From Nereocystis luetkeana (taxonomy: Eukaryota; Sar; Phaeophyceae; Laminariales; Laminariaceae), in the NCBI GenBank assembly GCA_031213475.1, contig JARUPZ010000010.1, forward strand, positions 6,116,776-6,180,775: DNA of 64,000 bases. The letters are read 5' to 3'. The position numbers were made by a program, and so were the translations under genes. This document shows positions 40,297 to 53,926 of the stretch, in pieces. The notes under the pieces were generated by a model that had not been told where the DNA came from, ran no database searches, and saw nothing but the letters and a program-made list of their open reading frames with translations. Position 1 is the first letter of the stretch, and each line of letters starts with the position of its first letter.

Positions 40297-41524
40297 GAAC
40301 CAACCACTTCACTACTTACTGGTGTTTTCGATGCTTGCCCCTACAGTGTATCGACGTGTGAATATAGTGAAGGCGGCCCACATGACCTAAACCGTACCAC
40401 GACCGCACACCCCCTCCATCCGCTCGCACCTCGCAGCAGCATGCCTTTGGCATAGCTCTGCTAGTCTCGACACGGGGGGCACGGTGGAAGCACAGCGCAG
40501 GCGAAAGCACTACACAGATGCACATCTAAGCGACATCACGACAACTGTACCCCCACCGCGCACCCCCTCCATCCGCTCGCACCTCACAGCAGCATGCCTT
40601 TGGCAGCTCTGCTAGTCTCGACACGGGGGGCACGGTGGGTTGGCACAGCGAACGCGAAGCGAAAGATGTACACCTAAGCAGCACCCTGGAGGAGCCTTCA
40701 CGCCCAAACACAAATCAATACCTACCTGGACAAAGCATAGAAAACGCCCTACGCGTATTCTACATACAACGCCCTACATACAACCAACTGCTACGACTAA
40801 GGAAACCGCGGAGACCTACATTTTTTACATGGGAGCGAGCGAACATTTCGTCAATGCTAATTAGTGTTGCCCATACAGAAAGCTGTTTTTGAGCTTTCTG
40901 CAAGTCAAATGGGTTAACAGTCCGTCAATGCGATTACTAAAAAACATTGTTTTGCCCCGTTGTTTTTCAAGGCCAAGGTCGAACGGGTCTAGAGGCGTGC
41001 GCAAGGATCGGGACTTGGGTTGGGCTAACGGCATTTTCGTTTACGATACCGCTTCGAAANNNNNNNNNNNNNNNNNNNNNNNNNNNNNNNNNNNNNNNNN
41101 NNNNNNNNNNNNNNNNNNNNNNNNNNNNNNNNNNNNNNNNNNNNNNNNNNNNNNNNNNNGGGCTAACGGCATTTTCGTTTACGATACCGCTTCGAAAAAT
41201 CTAGAGAAGACAAACAAAAAACTACCAGGTACTAGGTAAAACAAAAAACAAACAAAAAGGGAACACCATTTGACAACAATCAATCATGAAATCAGACTAG
41301 AATACAGTACGACCACCTCAAAAAGCCATTTTTACACCCAACGAAAAAAAACAGAGGCTGTACACAAATCACCACTTCCACCATCGATACCGAGACACTC
41401 ACTACCGGGCACCACCACCACCACCCTAAAAAAAAAAAAAAAAAAAAAAGGCGGCTATATTGCCCCTCCTATACCCCCTCTCCTCAAGGAAACCTCCCCC
41501 AAAACACCCTTCTCCGAAATACAG
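40297..41524. repeat. Repeat unit 38, interrupted by an assembly gap
   Basis: The apparent length is 1,228 bp. The left part ends at unit position 763 (CGCTTCGAAA) and the right part begins at unit position 726 (GGGCTAACGG), so 38 bp of unit sequence are present on both sides of the Ns. Removing the 100 Ns and the 38-bp overlap gives 1,090 bp, exactly the length expected for its A22 tract. Confidence 0.95.
41060..41159. other. Assembly gap of 100 Ns
   Basis: Exactly 100 Ns, the usual placeholder for a gap of unknown size. Both flanks are array sequence in the same orientation and overlapping phase. The missing DNA may be nothing (flanks that overlap by 38 bp but were not merged) or any whole number of collapsed units. 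Confidence 0.98.
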
Positions 41525-44500
41525 GAACCAACCACTTCACTACTTACTGGTGTTTTCGATGCTTGCCCCTACAGTGTATCGACGTGTGAATATAGTGAAG
41601 GCGGCCCACATGACCTAAACCGTACCACGACCGCACACCCCCTCCATCCGCTCGCACCTCGCAGCAGCATGCCTTTGGCATAGCTCTGCTAGTCTCGACA
41701 CGGGGGGCACGGTGGAAGCACAGCGCAGGCGAAAGCACTACACAGATGCACATCTAAGCGACATCACGACAACTGTACCCCCACCGCGCACCCCCTCCAT
41801 CCGCTCGCACCTCACAGCAGCATGCCTTTGGCAGCTCTGCTAGTCTCGACACGGGGGGCACGGTGGGTTGGCACAGCGAACGCGAAGCGAAAGATGTACA
41901 CCTAAGCAGCACCCTGGAGGAGCCTTCACGCCCAAACACAAATCAATACCTACCTGGACAAAGCATAGAAAACGCCCTACGCGTATTCTACATACAACGC
42001 CCTACATACAACCAACTGCTACGACTAAGGAAACCGCGGAGACCTACATTTTTTACATGGGAGCGAGCGAACATTTCGTCAATGCTAATTAGTGTTGCCC
42101 ATACAGAAAGCTGTTTTTGAGCTTTCTGCAAGTCAAATGGGTTAACAGTCCGTCAATGCGATTACTAAAAAACATTGTTTTGCCCCGTTGTTTTTCAAGG
42201 CCAAGGTCGAACGGGTCTAGAGGCGTGCGCAAGGATCGGGACTTGGGTTGGGCTAACGGCATTTTCGTTTACGATACCGCTTCGAAAAATCTAGAGAAGA
42301 CAAACAAAAAACTACCAGGTACTAGGTAAAACAAAAAACAAACAAAAAGGGAACACCATTTGACAACAATCAATCATGAAATCAGACTAGAATACAGTAC
42401 GACCACCTCAAAAAGCCATTTTTACACCCAACGAAAAAAAACAGAGGCTGTACACAAATCACCACTTCCACCATCGATACCGAGACACTCACTACCGGGC
42501 ACCACCACCACCACCCTAAAAAAAAAAAAAAAAAAAAAGGCGGCTATATTGCCCCTCCTATACCCCCTCTCCTCAAGGAAACCTCCCCCAAAACACCCTT
42601 CTCCGAAATACAGGAACCAACCACTTCACTACTTACTGGTGTTTTCGATGCTTGCCCCTACAGTGTATCGACGTGTGAATATAGTGAAGGCGGCCCACAT
42701 GACCTAAACCGTACCACGACCGCACACCCCCTCCATCCGCTCGCACCTCGCAGCAGCATGCCTTTGGCATAGCTCTGCTAGTCTCGACACGGGGGGCACG
42801 GTGGAAGCACAGCGCAGGCGAAAGCACTACACAGATGCACATCTAAGCGACATCACGACAACTGTACCCCCACCGCGCACCCCCTCCATCCGCTCGCACC
42901 TCACAGCAGCATGCCTTTGGCAGCTCTGCTAGTCTCGACACGGGGGGCACGGTGGGTTGGCACAGCGAACGCGAAGCGAAAGATGTACACCTAAGCAGCA
43001 CCCTGGAGGAGCCTTCACGCCCAAACACAAATCAATACCTACCTGGACAAAGCATAGAAAACGCCCTACGCGTATTCTACATACAACGCCCTACATACAA
43101 CCAACTGCTACGACTAAGGAAACCGCGGAGACCTACATTTTTTACATGGGAGCGAGCGAACATTTCGTCAATGCTAATTAGTGTTGCCCATACAGAAAGC
43201 TGTTTTTGAGCTTTCTGCAAGTCAAATGGGTTAACAGTCCGTCAATGCGATTACTAAAAAACATTGTTTTGCCCCGTTGTTTTTCAAGGCCAAGGTCGAA
43301 CGGGTCTAGAGGCGTGCGCAAGGATCGGGACTTGGGTTGGGCTAACGGCATTTTCGTTTACGATACCGCTTCGAAAAATCTAGAGAAGACAAACAAAAAA
43401 CTACCAGGTACTAGGTAAAACAAAAAACAAACAAAAAGGGAACACCATTTGACAACAATCAATCATGAAATCAGACTAGAATACAGTACGACCACCTCAA
43501 AAAGCCATTTTTACACCCAACGAAAAAAAACAGAGGCTGTACACAAATCACCACTTCCACCATCGATACCGAGACACTCACTACCGGGCACCACCACCAC
43601 CACCCTAAAAAAAAAAAAAAAAAAAAAGGCGGCTATATTGCCCCTCCTATACCCCCTCTCCTCAAGGAAACCTCCCCCAAAACACCCTTCTCCGAAATAC
43701 AGGAACCAACCACTTCACTACTTACTGGTGTTTTCGATGCTTGCCCCTACAGTGTATCGACGTGTGAATATAGTGAAGGCGGCCCACATGACCTAAACCG
43801 TACCACGACCGCACACCCCCTCCATCCGCTCGCACCTCGCAGCAGCATGCCTTTGGCATAGCTCTGCTAGTCTCGACACGGGGGGCACGGTGGAAGCACA
43901 GCGCAGGCGAAAGCACTACACAGATGCACATCTAAGCGACATCACGACAACTGTACCCCCACCGCGCACCCCCTCCATCCGCTCGCACCTCACAGCAGCA
44001 TGCCTTTGGCAGCTCTGCTAGTCTCGACACGGGGGGCACGGTGGGTTGGCACAGCGAACGCGAAGCGAAAGATGTACACCTAAGCAGCACCCTGGAGGAG
44101 CCTTCACGCCCAAACACAAATCAATACCTACCTGGACAAAGCATAGAAAACGCCCTACGCGTATTCTACATACAACGCCCTACATACAACCAACTGCTAC
44201 GACTAAGGAAACCGCGGAGACCTACATTTTTTACATGGGAGCGAGCGAACATTTCGTCAATGCTAATTAGTGTTGCCCATACAGAAAGCTGTTTTTGAGC
44301 TTTCTGCAAGTCAAATGGGTTAACAGTCCGTCAATGCGATTACTAAAAAACATTGTTTTGCCCCGTTGTTTTTCAAGGCCAAGGTCGAACGGGTCTAGAG
44401 GCGTGCGCAAGGATCGGGACTTGGGTTGGGCTAACGGCATTTTCGTTTACGATACCGCTTCGAAAAATCTAGAGAAGACAAACAAAAAACTACCAGGTAC

Positions 44501-47387
44501 TAGGTAAAACAAAAAACAAACAAAAAGGGAACACCATTTGACAACAATCAATCATGAAATCAGACTAGAATACAGTACGACCACCTCAAAAAGCCATTTT
44601 TACACCCAACGAAAAAAAACAGAGGCTGTACACAAATCACCACTTCCACCATCGATACCGAGACACTCACTACCGGGCACCACCACCACCACCCTAAAAA
44701 AAAAAAAAAAAAAAAAAGGCGGCTATATTGCCCCTCCTATACCCCCTCTCCTCAAGGAAACCTCCCCCAAAACACCCTTCTCCGAAATACAGGAACCAAC
44801 CACTTCACTACTTACTGGTGTTTTCGATGCTTGCCCCTACAGTGTATCGACGTGTGAATATAGTGAAGGCGGCCCACATGACCTAAACCGTACCACGACC
44901 GCACACCCCCTCCATCCGCTCGCACCTCGCAGCAGCATGCCTTTGGCATAGCTCTGCTAGTCTCGACACGGGGGGCACGGTGGAAGCACAGCGCAGGCGA
45001 AAGCACTACACAGATGCACATCTAAGCGACATCACGACAACTGTACCCCCACCGCGCACCCCCTCCATCCGCTCGCACCTCACAGCAGCATGCCTTTGGC
45101 AGCTCTGCTAGTCTCGACACGGGGGGCACGGTGGGTTGGCACAGCGAACGCGAAGCGAAAGATGTACACCTAAGCAGCACCCTGGAGGAGCCTTCACGCC
45201 CAAACACAAATCAATACCTACCTGGACAAAGCATAGAAAACGCCCTACGCGTATTCTACATACAACGCCCTACATACAACCAACTGCTACGACTAAGGAA
45301 ACCGCGGAGACCTACATTTTTTACATGGGAGCGAGCGAACATTTCGTCAATGCTAATTAGTGTTGCCCATACAGAAAGCTGTTTTTGAGCTTTCTGCAAG
45401 TCAAATGGGTTAACAGTCCGTCAATGCGATTACTAAAAAACATTGTTTTGCCCCGTTGTTTTTCAAGGCCAAGGTCGAACGGGTCTAGAGGCGTGCGCAA
45501 GGATCGGGACTTGGGTTGGGCTAACGGCATTTTCGTTTACGATACCGCTTCGAAAAATCTAGAGAAGACAAACAAAAAACTACCAGGTACTAGGTAAAAC
45601 AAAAAACAAACAAAAAGGGAACACCATTTGACAACAATCAATCATGAAATCAGACTAGAATACAGTACGACCACCTCAAAAAGCCATTTTTACACCCAAC
45701 GAAAAAAAACAGAGGCTGTACACAAATCACCACTTCCACCATCGATACCGAGACACTCACTACCGGGCACCACCACCACCACCCTAAAAAAAAAAAAAAA
45801 AAAAAAAGGCGGCTATATTGCCCCTCCTATACCCCCTCTCCTCAAGGAAACCTCCCCCAAAACACCCTTCTCCGAAATACAGGAACCAACCACTTCACTA
45901 CTTACTGGTGTTTTCGATGCTTGCCCCTACAGTGTATCGACGTGTGAATATAGTGAAGGCGGCCCACATGACCTAAACCGTACCACGACCGCACACCCCC
46001 TCCATCCGCTCGCACCTCGCAGCAGCATGCCTTTGGCATAGCTCTGCTAGTCTCGACACGGGGGGCACGGTGGAAGCACAGCGCAGGCGAAAGCACTACA
46101 CAGATGCACATCTAAGCGACATCACGACAACTGTACCCCCACCGCGCACCCCCTCCATCCGCTCGCACCTCACAGCAGCATGCCTTTGGCAGCTCTGCTA
46201 GTCTCGACACGGGGGGCACGGTGGGTTGGCACAGCGAACGCGAAGCGAAAGATGTACACCTAAGCAGCACCCTGGAGGAGCCTTCACGCCCAAACACAAA
46301 TCAATACCTACCTGGACAAAGCATAGAAAACGCCCTACGCGTATTCTACATACAACGCCCTACATACAACCAACTGCTACGACTAAGGAAACCGCGGAGA
46401 CCTACATTTTTTACATGGGAGCGAGCGAACATTTCGTCAATGCTAATTAGTGTTGCCCATACAGAAAGCTGTTTTTGAGCTTTCTGCAAGTCAAATGGGT
46501 TAACAGTCCGTCAATGCGATTACTAAAAAACATTGTTTTGCCCCGTTGTTTTTCAAGGCCAAGGTCGAACGGGTCTAGAGGCGTGCGCAAGGATCGGGAC
46601 TTGGGTTGGGCTAACGGCATTTTCGTTTACGATACCGCTTCGAAAAATCTAGAGAAGACAAACAAAAAACTACCAGGTACTAGGTAAAACAAAAAACAAA
46701 CAAAAAGGGAACACCATTTGACAACAATCAATCATGAAATCAGACTAGAATACAGTACGACCACCTCAAAAAGCCATTTTTACACCCAACGAAAAAAAAC
46801 AGAGGCTGTACACAAATCACCACTTCCACCATCGATACCGAGACACTCACTACCGGGCACCACCACCACCACCCTAAAAAAAAAAAAAAAAAAAAAAGGC
46901 GGCTATATTGCCCCTCCTATACCCCCTCTCCTCAAGGAAACCTCCCCCAAAACACCCTTCTCCGAAATACAGGAACCAACCACTTCACTACTTACTGGTG
47001 TTTTCGATGCTTGCCCCTACAGTGTATCGACGTGTGAATATAGTGAAGGCGGCCCACATGACCTAAACCGTACCACGACCGCACACCCCCTCCATCCGCT
47101 CGCACCTCGCAGCAGCATGCCTTTGGCATAGCTCTGCTAGTCTCGACACGGGGGGCACGGTGGAAGCACAGCGCAGGCGAAAGCACTACACAGATGCACA
47201 TCTAAGCGACATCACGACAACTGTACCCCCACCGCGCACCCCCTCCATCCGCTCGCACCTCACAGCAGCATGCCTTTGGCAGCTCTGCTAGTCTCGACAC
47301 GGGGGGCACGGTGGGTTGGCACAGCGAACGCGAAGCGAAAGATGTACACCTAAGCAGCACCCTGGAGGAGCCTTCACGCCCAAACAC

Positions 47388-47391
47388 AAAA
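47388..47391. other. Unit 44 single-A insertion
   Basis: CACAAATC reads CACAAAATC here (unit positions about 416-419). It changes the frame of the local short open frames without any sign of compensation, in keeping with non-coding DNA. Confidence 0.9.
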
Positions 47392-48530
47392 TCAATACCT
47401 ACCTGGACAAAGCATAGAAAACGCCCTACGCGTATTCTACATACAACGCCCTACATACAACCAACTGCTACGACTAAGGAAACCGCGGAGACCTACATTT
47501 TTTACATGGGAGCGAGCGAACATTTCGTCAATGCTAATTAGTGTTGCCCATACAGAAAGCTGTTTTTGAGCTTTCTGCAAGTCAAATGGGTTAACAGTCC
47601 GTCAATGCGATTACTAAAAAACATTGTTTTGCCCCGTTGTTTTTCAAGGCCAAGGTCGAACGGGTCTAGAGGCGTGCGCAAGGATCGGGACTTGGGTTGG
47701 GCTAACGGCATTTTCGTTTACGATACCGCTTCGAAAAATCTAGAGAAGACAAACAAAAAACTACCAGGTACTAGGTAAAACAAAAAACAAACAAAAAGGG
47801 AACACCATTTGACAACAATCAATCATGAAATCAGACTAGAATACAGTACGACCACCTCAAAAAGCCATTTTTACACCCAACGAAAAAAAACAGAGGCTGT
47901 ACACAAATCACCACTTCCACCATCGATACCGAGACACTCACTACCGGGCACCACCACCACCACCCTAAAAAAAAAAAAAAAAAAAAAGGCGGCTATATTG
48001 CCCCTCCTATACCCCCTCTCCTCAAGGAAACCTCCCCCAAAACACCCTTCTCCGAAATACAGGAACCAACCACTTCACTACTTACTGGTGTTTTCGATGC
48101 TTGCCCCTACAGTGTATCGACGTGTGAATATAGTGAAGGCGGCCCACATGACCTAAACCGTACCACGACCGCACACCCCCTCCATCCGCTCGCACCTCGC
48201 AGCAGCATGCCTTTGGCATAGCTCTGCTAGTCTCGACACGGGGGGCACGGTGGAAGCACAGCGCAGGCGAAAGCACTACACAGATGCACATCTAAGCGAC
48301 ATCACGACAACTGTACCCCCACCGCGCACCCCCTCCATCCGCTCGCACCTCACAGCAGCATGCCTTTGGCAGCTCTGCTAGTCTCGACACGGGGGGCACG
48401 GTGGGTTGGCACAGCGAACGCGAAGCGAAAGATGTACACCTAAGCAGCACCCTGGAGGAGCCTTCACGCCCAAACACAAATCAATACCTACCTGGACAAA
48501 GCATAGAAAACGCCCTACGCGTATTCTACA

Positions 48531-48532
48531 TC
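48531..48532. other. Unit 45 single-base deletion
   Basis: CTACATACAACG reads CTACATCAACG here (unit position 470 missing), inside the patch of overlapping CTACATACAAC direct repeats. Confidence 0.9.
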
Positions 48533-51500
48533 AACGCCCTACATACAACCAACTGCTACGACTAAGGAAACCGCGGAGACCTACATTTTTTACATGGGAG
48601 CGAGCGAACATTTCGTCAATGCTAATTAGTGTTGCCCATACAGAAAGCTGTTTTTGAGCTTTCTGCAAGTCAAATGGGTTAACAGTCCGTCAATGCGATT
48701 ACTAAAAAACATTGTTTTGCCCCGTTGTTTTTCAAGGCCAAGGTCGAACGGGTCTAGAGGCGTGCGCAAGGATCGGGACTTGGGTTGGGCTAACGGCATT
48801 TTCGTTTACGATACCGCTTCGAAAAATCTAGAGAAGACAAACAAAAAACTACCAGGTACTAGGTAAAACAAAAAACAAACAAAAAGGGAACACCATTTGA
48901 CAACAATCAATCATGAAATCAGACTAGAATACAGTACGACCACCTCAAAAAGCCATTTTTACACCCAACGAAAAAAAACAGAGGCTGTACACAAATCACC
49001 ACTTCCACCATCGATACCGAGACACTCACTACCGGGCACCACCACCACCACCCTAAAAAAAAAAAAAAAAAAAAAAGGCGGCTATATTGCCCCTCCTATA
49101 CCCCCTCTCCTCAAGGAAACCTCCCCCAAAACACCCTTCTCCGAAATACAGGAACCAACCACTTCACTACTTACTGGTGTTTTCGATGCTTGCCCCTACA
49201 GTGTATCGACGTGTGAATATAGTGAAGGCGGCCCACATGACCTAAACCGTACCACGACCGCACACCCCCTCCATCCGCTCGCACCTCGCAGCAGCATGCC
49301 TTTGGCATAGCTCTGCTAGTCTCGACACGGGGGGCACGGTGGAAGCACAGCGCAGGCGAAAGCACTACACAGATGCACATCTAAGCGACATCACGACAAC
49401 TGTACCCCCACCGCGCACCCCCTCCATCCGCTCGCACCTCACAGCAGCATGCCTTTGGCAGCTCTGCTAGTCTCGACACGGGGGGCACGGTGGGTTGGCA
49501 CAGCGAACGCGAAGCGAAAGATGTACACCTAAGCAGCACCCTGGAGGAGCCTTCACGCCCAAACACAAATCAATACCTACCTGGACAAAGCATAGAAAAC
49601 GCCCTACGCGTATTCTACATACAACGCCCTACATACAACCAACTGCTACGACTAAGGAAACCGCGGAGACCTACATTTTTTACATGGGAGCGAGCGAACA
49701 TTTCGTCAATGCTAATTAGTGTTGCCCATACAGAAAGCTGTTTTTGAGCTTTCTGCAAGTCAAATGGGTTAACAGTCCGTCAATGCGATTACTAAAAAAC
49801 ATTGTTTTGCCCCGTTGTTTTTCAAGGCCAAGGTCGAACGGGTCTAGAGGCGTGCGCAAGGATCGGGACTTGGGTTGGGCTAACGGCATTTTCGTTTACG
49901 ATACCGCTTCGAAAAATCTAGAGAAGACAAACAAAAAACTACCAGGTACTAGGTAAAACAAAAAACAAACAAAAAGGGAACACCATTTGACAACAATCAA
50001 TCATGAAATCAGACTAGAATACAGTACGACCACCTCAAAAAGCCATTTTTACACCCAACGAAAAAAAACAGAGGCTGTACACAAATCACCACTTCCACCA
50101 TCGATACCGAGACACTCACTACCGGGCACCACCACCACCACCCTAAAAAAAAAAAAAAAAAAAAAGGCGGCTATATTGCCCCTCCTATACCCCCTCTCCT
50201 CAAGGAAACCTCCCCCAAAACACCCTTCTCCGAAATACAGGAACCAACCACTTCACTACTTACTGGTGTTTTCGATGCTTGCCCCTACAGTGTATCGACG
50301 TGTGAATATAGTGAAGGCGGCCCACATGACCTAAACCGTACCACGACCGCACACCCCCTCCATCCGCTCGCACCTCGCAGCAGCATGCCTTTGGCATAGC
50401 TCTGCTAGTCTCGACACGGGGGGCACGGTGGAAGCACAGCGCAGGCGAAAGCACTACACAGATGCACATCTAAGCGACATCACGACAACTGTACCCCCAC
50501 CGCGCACCCCCTCCATCCGCTCGCACCTCACAGCAGCATGCCTTTGGCAGCTCTGCTAGTCTCGACACGGGGGGCACGGTGGGTTGGCACAGCGAACGCG
50601 AAGCGAAAGATGTACACCTAAGCAGCACCCTGGAGGAGCCTTCACGCCCAAACACAAATCAATACCTACCTGGACAAAGCATAGAAAACGCCCTACGCGT
50701 ATTCTACATACAACGCCCTACATACAACCAACTGCTACGACTAAGGAAACCGCGGAGACCTACATTTTTTACATGGGAGCGAGCGAACATTTCGTCAATG
50801 CTAATTAGTGTTGCCCATACAGAAAGCTGTTTTTGAGCTTTCTGCAAGTCAAATGGGTTAACAGTCCGTCAATGCGATTACTAAAAAACATTGTTTTGCC
50901 CCGTTGTTTTTCAAGGCCAAGGTCGAACGGGTCTAGAGGCGTGCGCAAGGATCGGGACTTGGGTTGGGCTAACGGCATTTTCGTTTACGATACCGCTTCG
51001 AAAAATCTAGAGAAGACAAACAAAAAACTACCAGGTACTAGGTAAAACAAAAAACAAACAAAAAGGGAACACCATTTGACAACAATCAATCATGAAATCA
51101 GACTAGAATACAGTACGACCACCTCAAAAAGCCATTTTTACACCCAACGAAAAAAAACAGAGGCTGTACACAAATCACCACTTCCACCATCGATACCGAG
51201 ACACTCACTACCGGGCACCACCACCACCACCCTAAAAAAAAAAAAAAAAAAAAAGGCGGCTATATTGCCCCTCCTATACCCCCTCTCCTCAAGGAAACCT
51301 CCCCCAAAACACCCTTCTCCGAAATACAGGAACCAACCACTTCACTACTTACTGGTGTTTTCGATGCTTGCCCCTACAGTGTATCGACGTGTGAATATAG
51401 TGAAGGCGGCCCACATGACCTAAACCGTACCACGACCGCACACCCCCTCCATCCGCTCGCACCTCGCAGCAGCATGCCTTTGGCATAGCTCTGCTAGTCT

Positions 51501-53920
51501 CGACACGGGGGGCACGGTGGAAGCACAGCGCAGGCGAAAGCACTACACAGATGCACATCTAAGCGACATCACGACAACTGTACCCCCACCGCGCACCCCC
51601 TCCATCCGCTCGCACCTCACAGCAGCATGCCTTTGGCAGCTCTGCTAGTCTCGACACGGGGGGCACGGTGGGTTGGCACAGCGAACGCGAAGCGAAAGAT
51701 GTACACCTAAGCAGCACCCTGGAGGAGCCTTCACGCCCAAACACAAATCAATACCTACCTGGACAAAGCATAGAAAACGCCCTACGCGTATTCTACATAC
51801 AACGCCCTACATACAACCAACTGCTACGACTAAGGAAACCGCGGAGACCTACATTTTTTACATGGGAGCGAGCGAACATTTCGTCAATGCTAATTAGTGT
51901 TGCCCATACAGAAAGCTGTTTTTGAGCTTTCTGCAAGTCAAATGGGTTAACAGTCCGTCAATGCGATTACTAAAAAACATTGTTTTGCCCCGTTGTTTTT
52001 CAAGGCCAAGGTCGAACGGGTCTAGAGGCGTGCGCAAGGATCGGGACTTGGGTTGGGCTAACGGCATTTTCGTTTACGATACCGCTTCGAAAAATCTAGA
52101 GAAGACAAACAAAAAACTACCAGGTACTAGGTAAAACAAAAAACAAACAAAAAGGGAACACCATTTGACAACAATCAATCATGAAATCAGACTAGAATAC
52201 AGTACGACCACCTCAAAAAGCCATTTTTACACCCAACGAAAAAAAACAGAGGCTGTACACAAATCACCACTTCCACCATCGATACCGAGACACTCACTAC
52301 CGGGCACCACCACCACCACCCTAAAAAAAAAAAAAAAAAAAAAAGGCGGCTATATTGCCCCTCCTATACCCCCTCTCCTCAAGGAAACCTCCCCCAAAAC
52401 ACCCTTCTCCGAAATACAGGAACCAACCACTTCACTACTTACTGGTGTTTTCGATGCTTGCCCCTACAGTGTATCGACGTGTGAATATAGTGAAGGCGGC
52501 CCACATGACCTAAACCGTACCACGACCGCACACCCCCTCCATCCGCTCGCACCTCGCAGCAGCATGCCTTTGGCATAGCTCTGCTAGTCTCGACACGGGG
52601 GGCACGGTGGAAGCACAGCGCAGGCGAAAGCACTACACAGATGCACATCTAAGCGACATCACGACAACTGTACCCCCACCGCGCACCCCCTCCATCCGCT
52701 CGCACCTCACAGCAGCATGCCTTTGGCAGCTCTGCTAGTCTCGACACGGGGGGCACGGTGGGTTGGCACAGCGAACGCGAAGCGAAAGATGTACACCTAA
52801 GCAGCACCCTGGAGGAGCCTTCACGCCCAAACACAAATCAATACCTACCTGGACAAAGCATAGAAAACGCCCTACGCGTATTCTACATACAACGCCCTAC
52901 ATACAACCAACTGCTACGACTAAGGAAACCGCGGAGACCTACATTTTTTACATGGGAGCGAGCGAACATTTCGTCAATGCTAATTAGTGTTGCCCATACA
53001 GAAAGCTGTTTTTGAGCTTTCTGCAAGTCAAATGGGTTAACAGTCCGTCAATGCGATTACTAAAAAACATTGTTTTGCCCCGTTGTTTTTCAAGGCCAAG
53101 GTCGAACGGGTCTAGAGGCGTGCGCAAGGATCGGGACTTGGGTTGGGCTAACGGCATTTTCGTTTACGATACCGCTTCGAAAAATCTAGAGAAGACAAAC
53201 AAAAAACTACCAGGTACTAGGTAAAACAAAAAACAAACAAAAAGGGAACACCATTTGACAACAATCAATCATGAAATCAGACTAGAATACAGTACGACCA
53301 CCTCAAAAAGCCATTTTTACACCCAACGAAAAAAAACAGAGGCTGTACACAAATCACCACTTCCACCATCGATACCGAGACACTCACTACCGGGCACCAC
53401 CACCACCACCCTAAAAAAAAAAAAAAAAAAAAAGGCGGCTATATTGCCCCTCCTATACCCCCTCTCCTCAAGGAAACCTCCCCCAAAACACCCTTCTCCG
53501 AAATACAGGAACCAACCACTTCACTACTTACTGGTGTTTTCGATGCTTGCCCCTACAGTGTATCGACGTGTGAATATAGTGAAGGCGGCCCACATGACCT
53601 AAACCGTACCACGACCGCACACCCCCTCCATCCGCTCGCACCTCGCAGCAGCATGCCTTTGGCATAGCTCTGCTAGTCTCGACACGGGGGGCACGGTGGA
53701 AGCACAGCGCAGGCGAAAGCACTACACAGATGCACATCTAAGCGACATCACGACAACTGTACCCCCACCGCGCACCCCCTCCATCCGCTCGCACCTCACA
53801 GCAGCATGCCTTTGGCAGCTCTGCTAGTCTCGACACGGGGGGCACGGTGGGTTGGCACAGCGAACGCGAAGCGAAAGATGTACACCTAAGCAGCACCCTG
53901 GAGGAGCCTTCACGCCCAAA

Positions 53921-53926
53921 CACACA
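53921..53926. other. Unit 50 dinucleotide insertion
   Basis: AAACACAAATC reads AAACACACAAATC here, a gain of one CA in a short CA run at about unit position 413. This is typical replication slippage or a sequencing slip. Confidence 0.9.

Larger units (their letters stand above)
40297..52419. repeat. Array block D, units 38-48: gap, mixed poly(A), two indels
   Basis: 22-nt tracts reappear (units 38, 41, 42, 43, 45, 48) among 21-nt ones. Unit 38 holds the N gap. Unit 44 has one extra A (near 47389) and unit 45 lacks one base (at 48531/48532). The block begins at the sequence gap, so the change of poly(A) pattern from block C may reflect missing units between. Confidence 0.8.
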
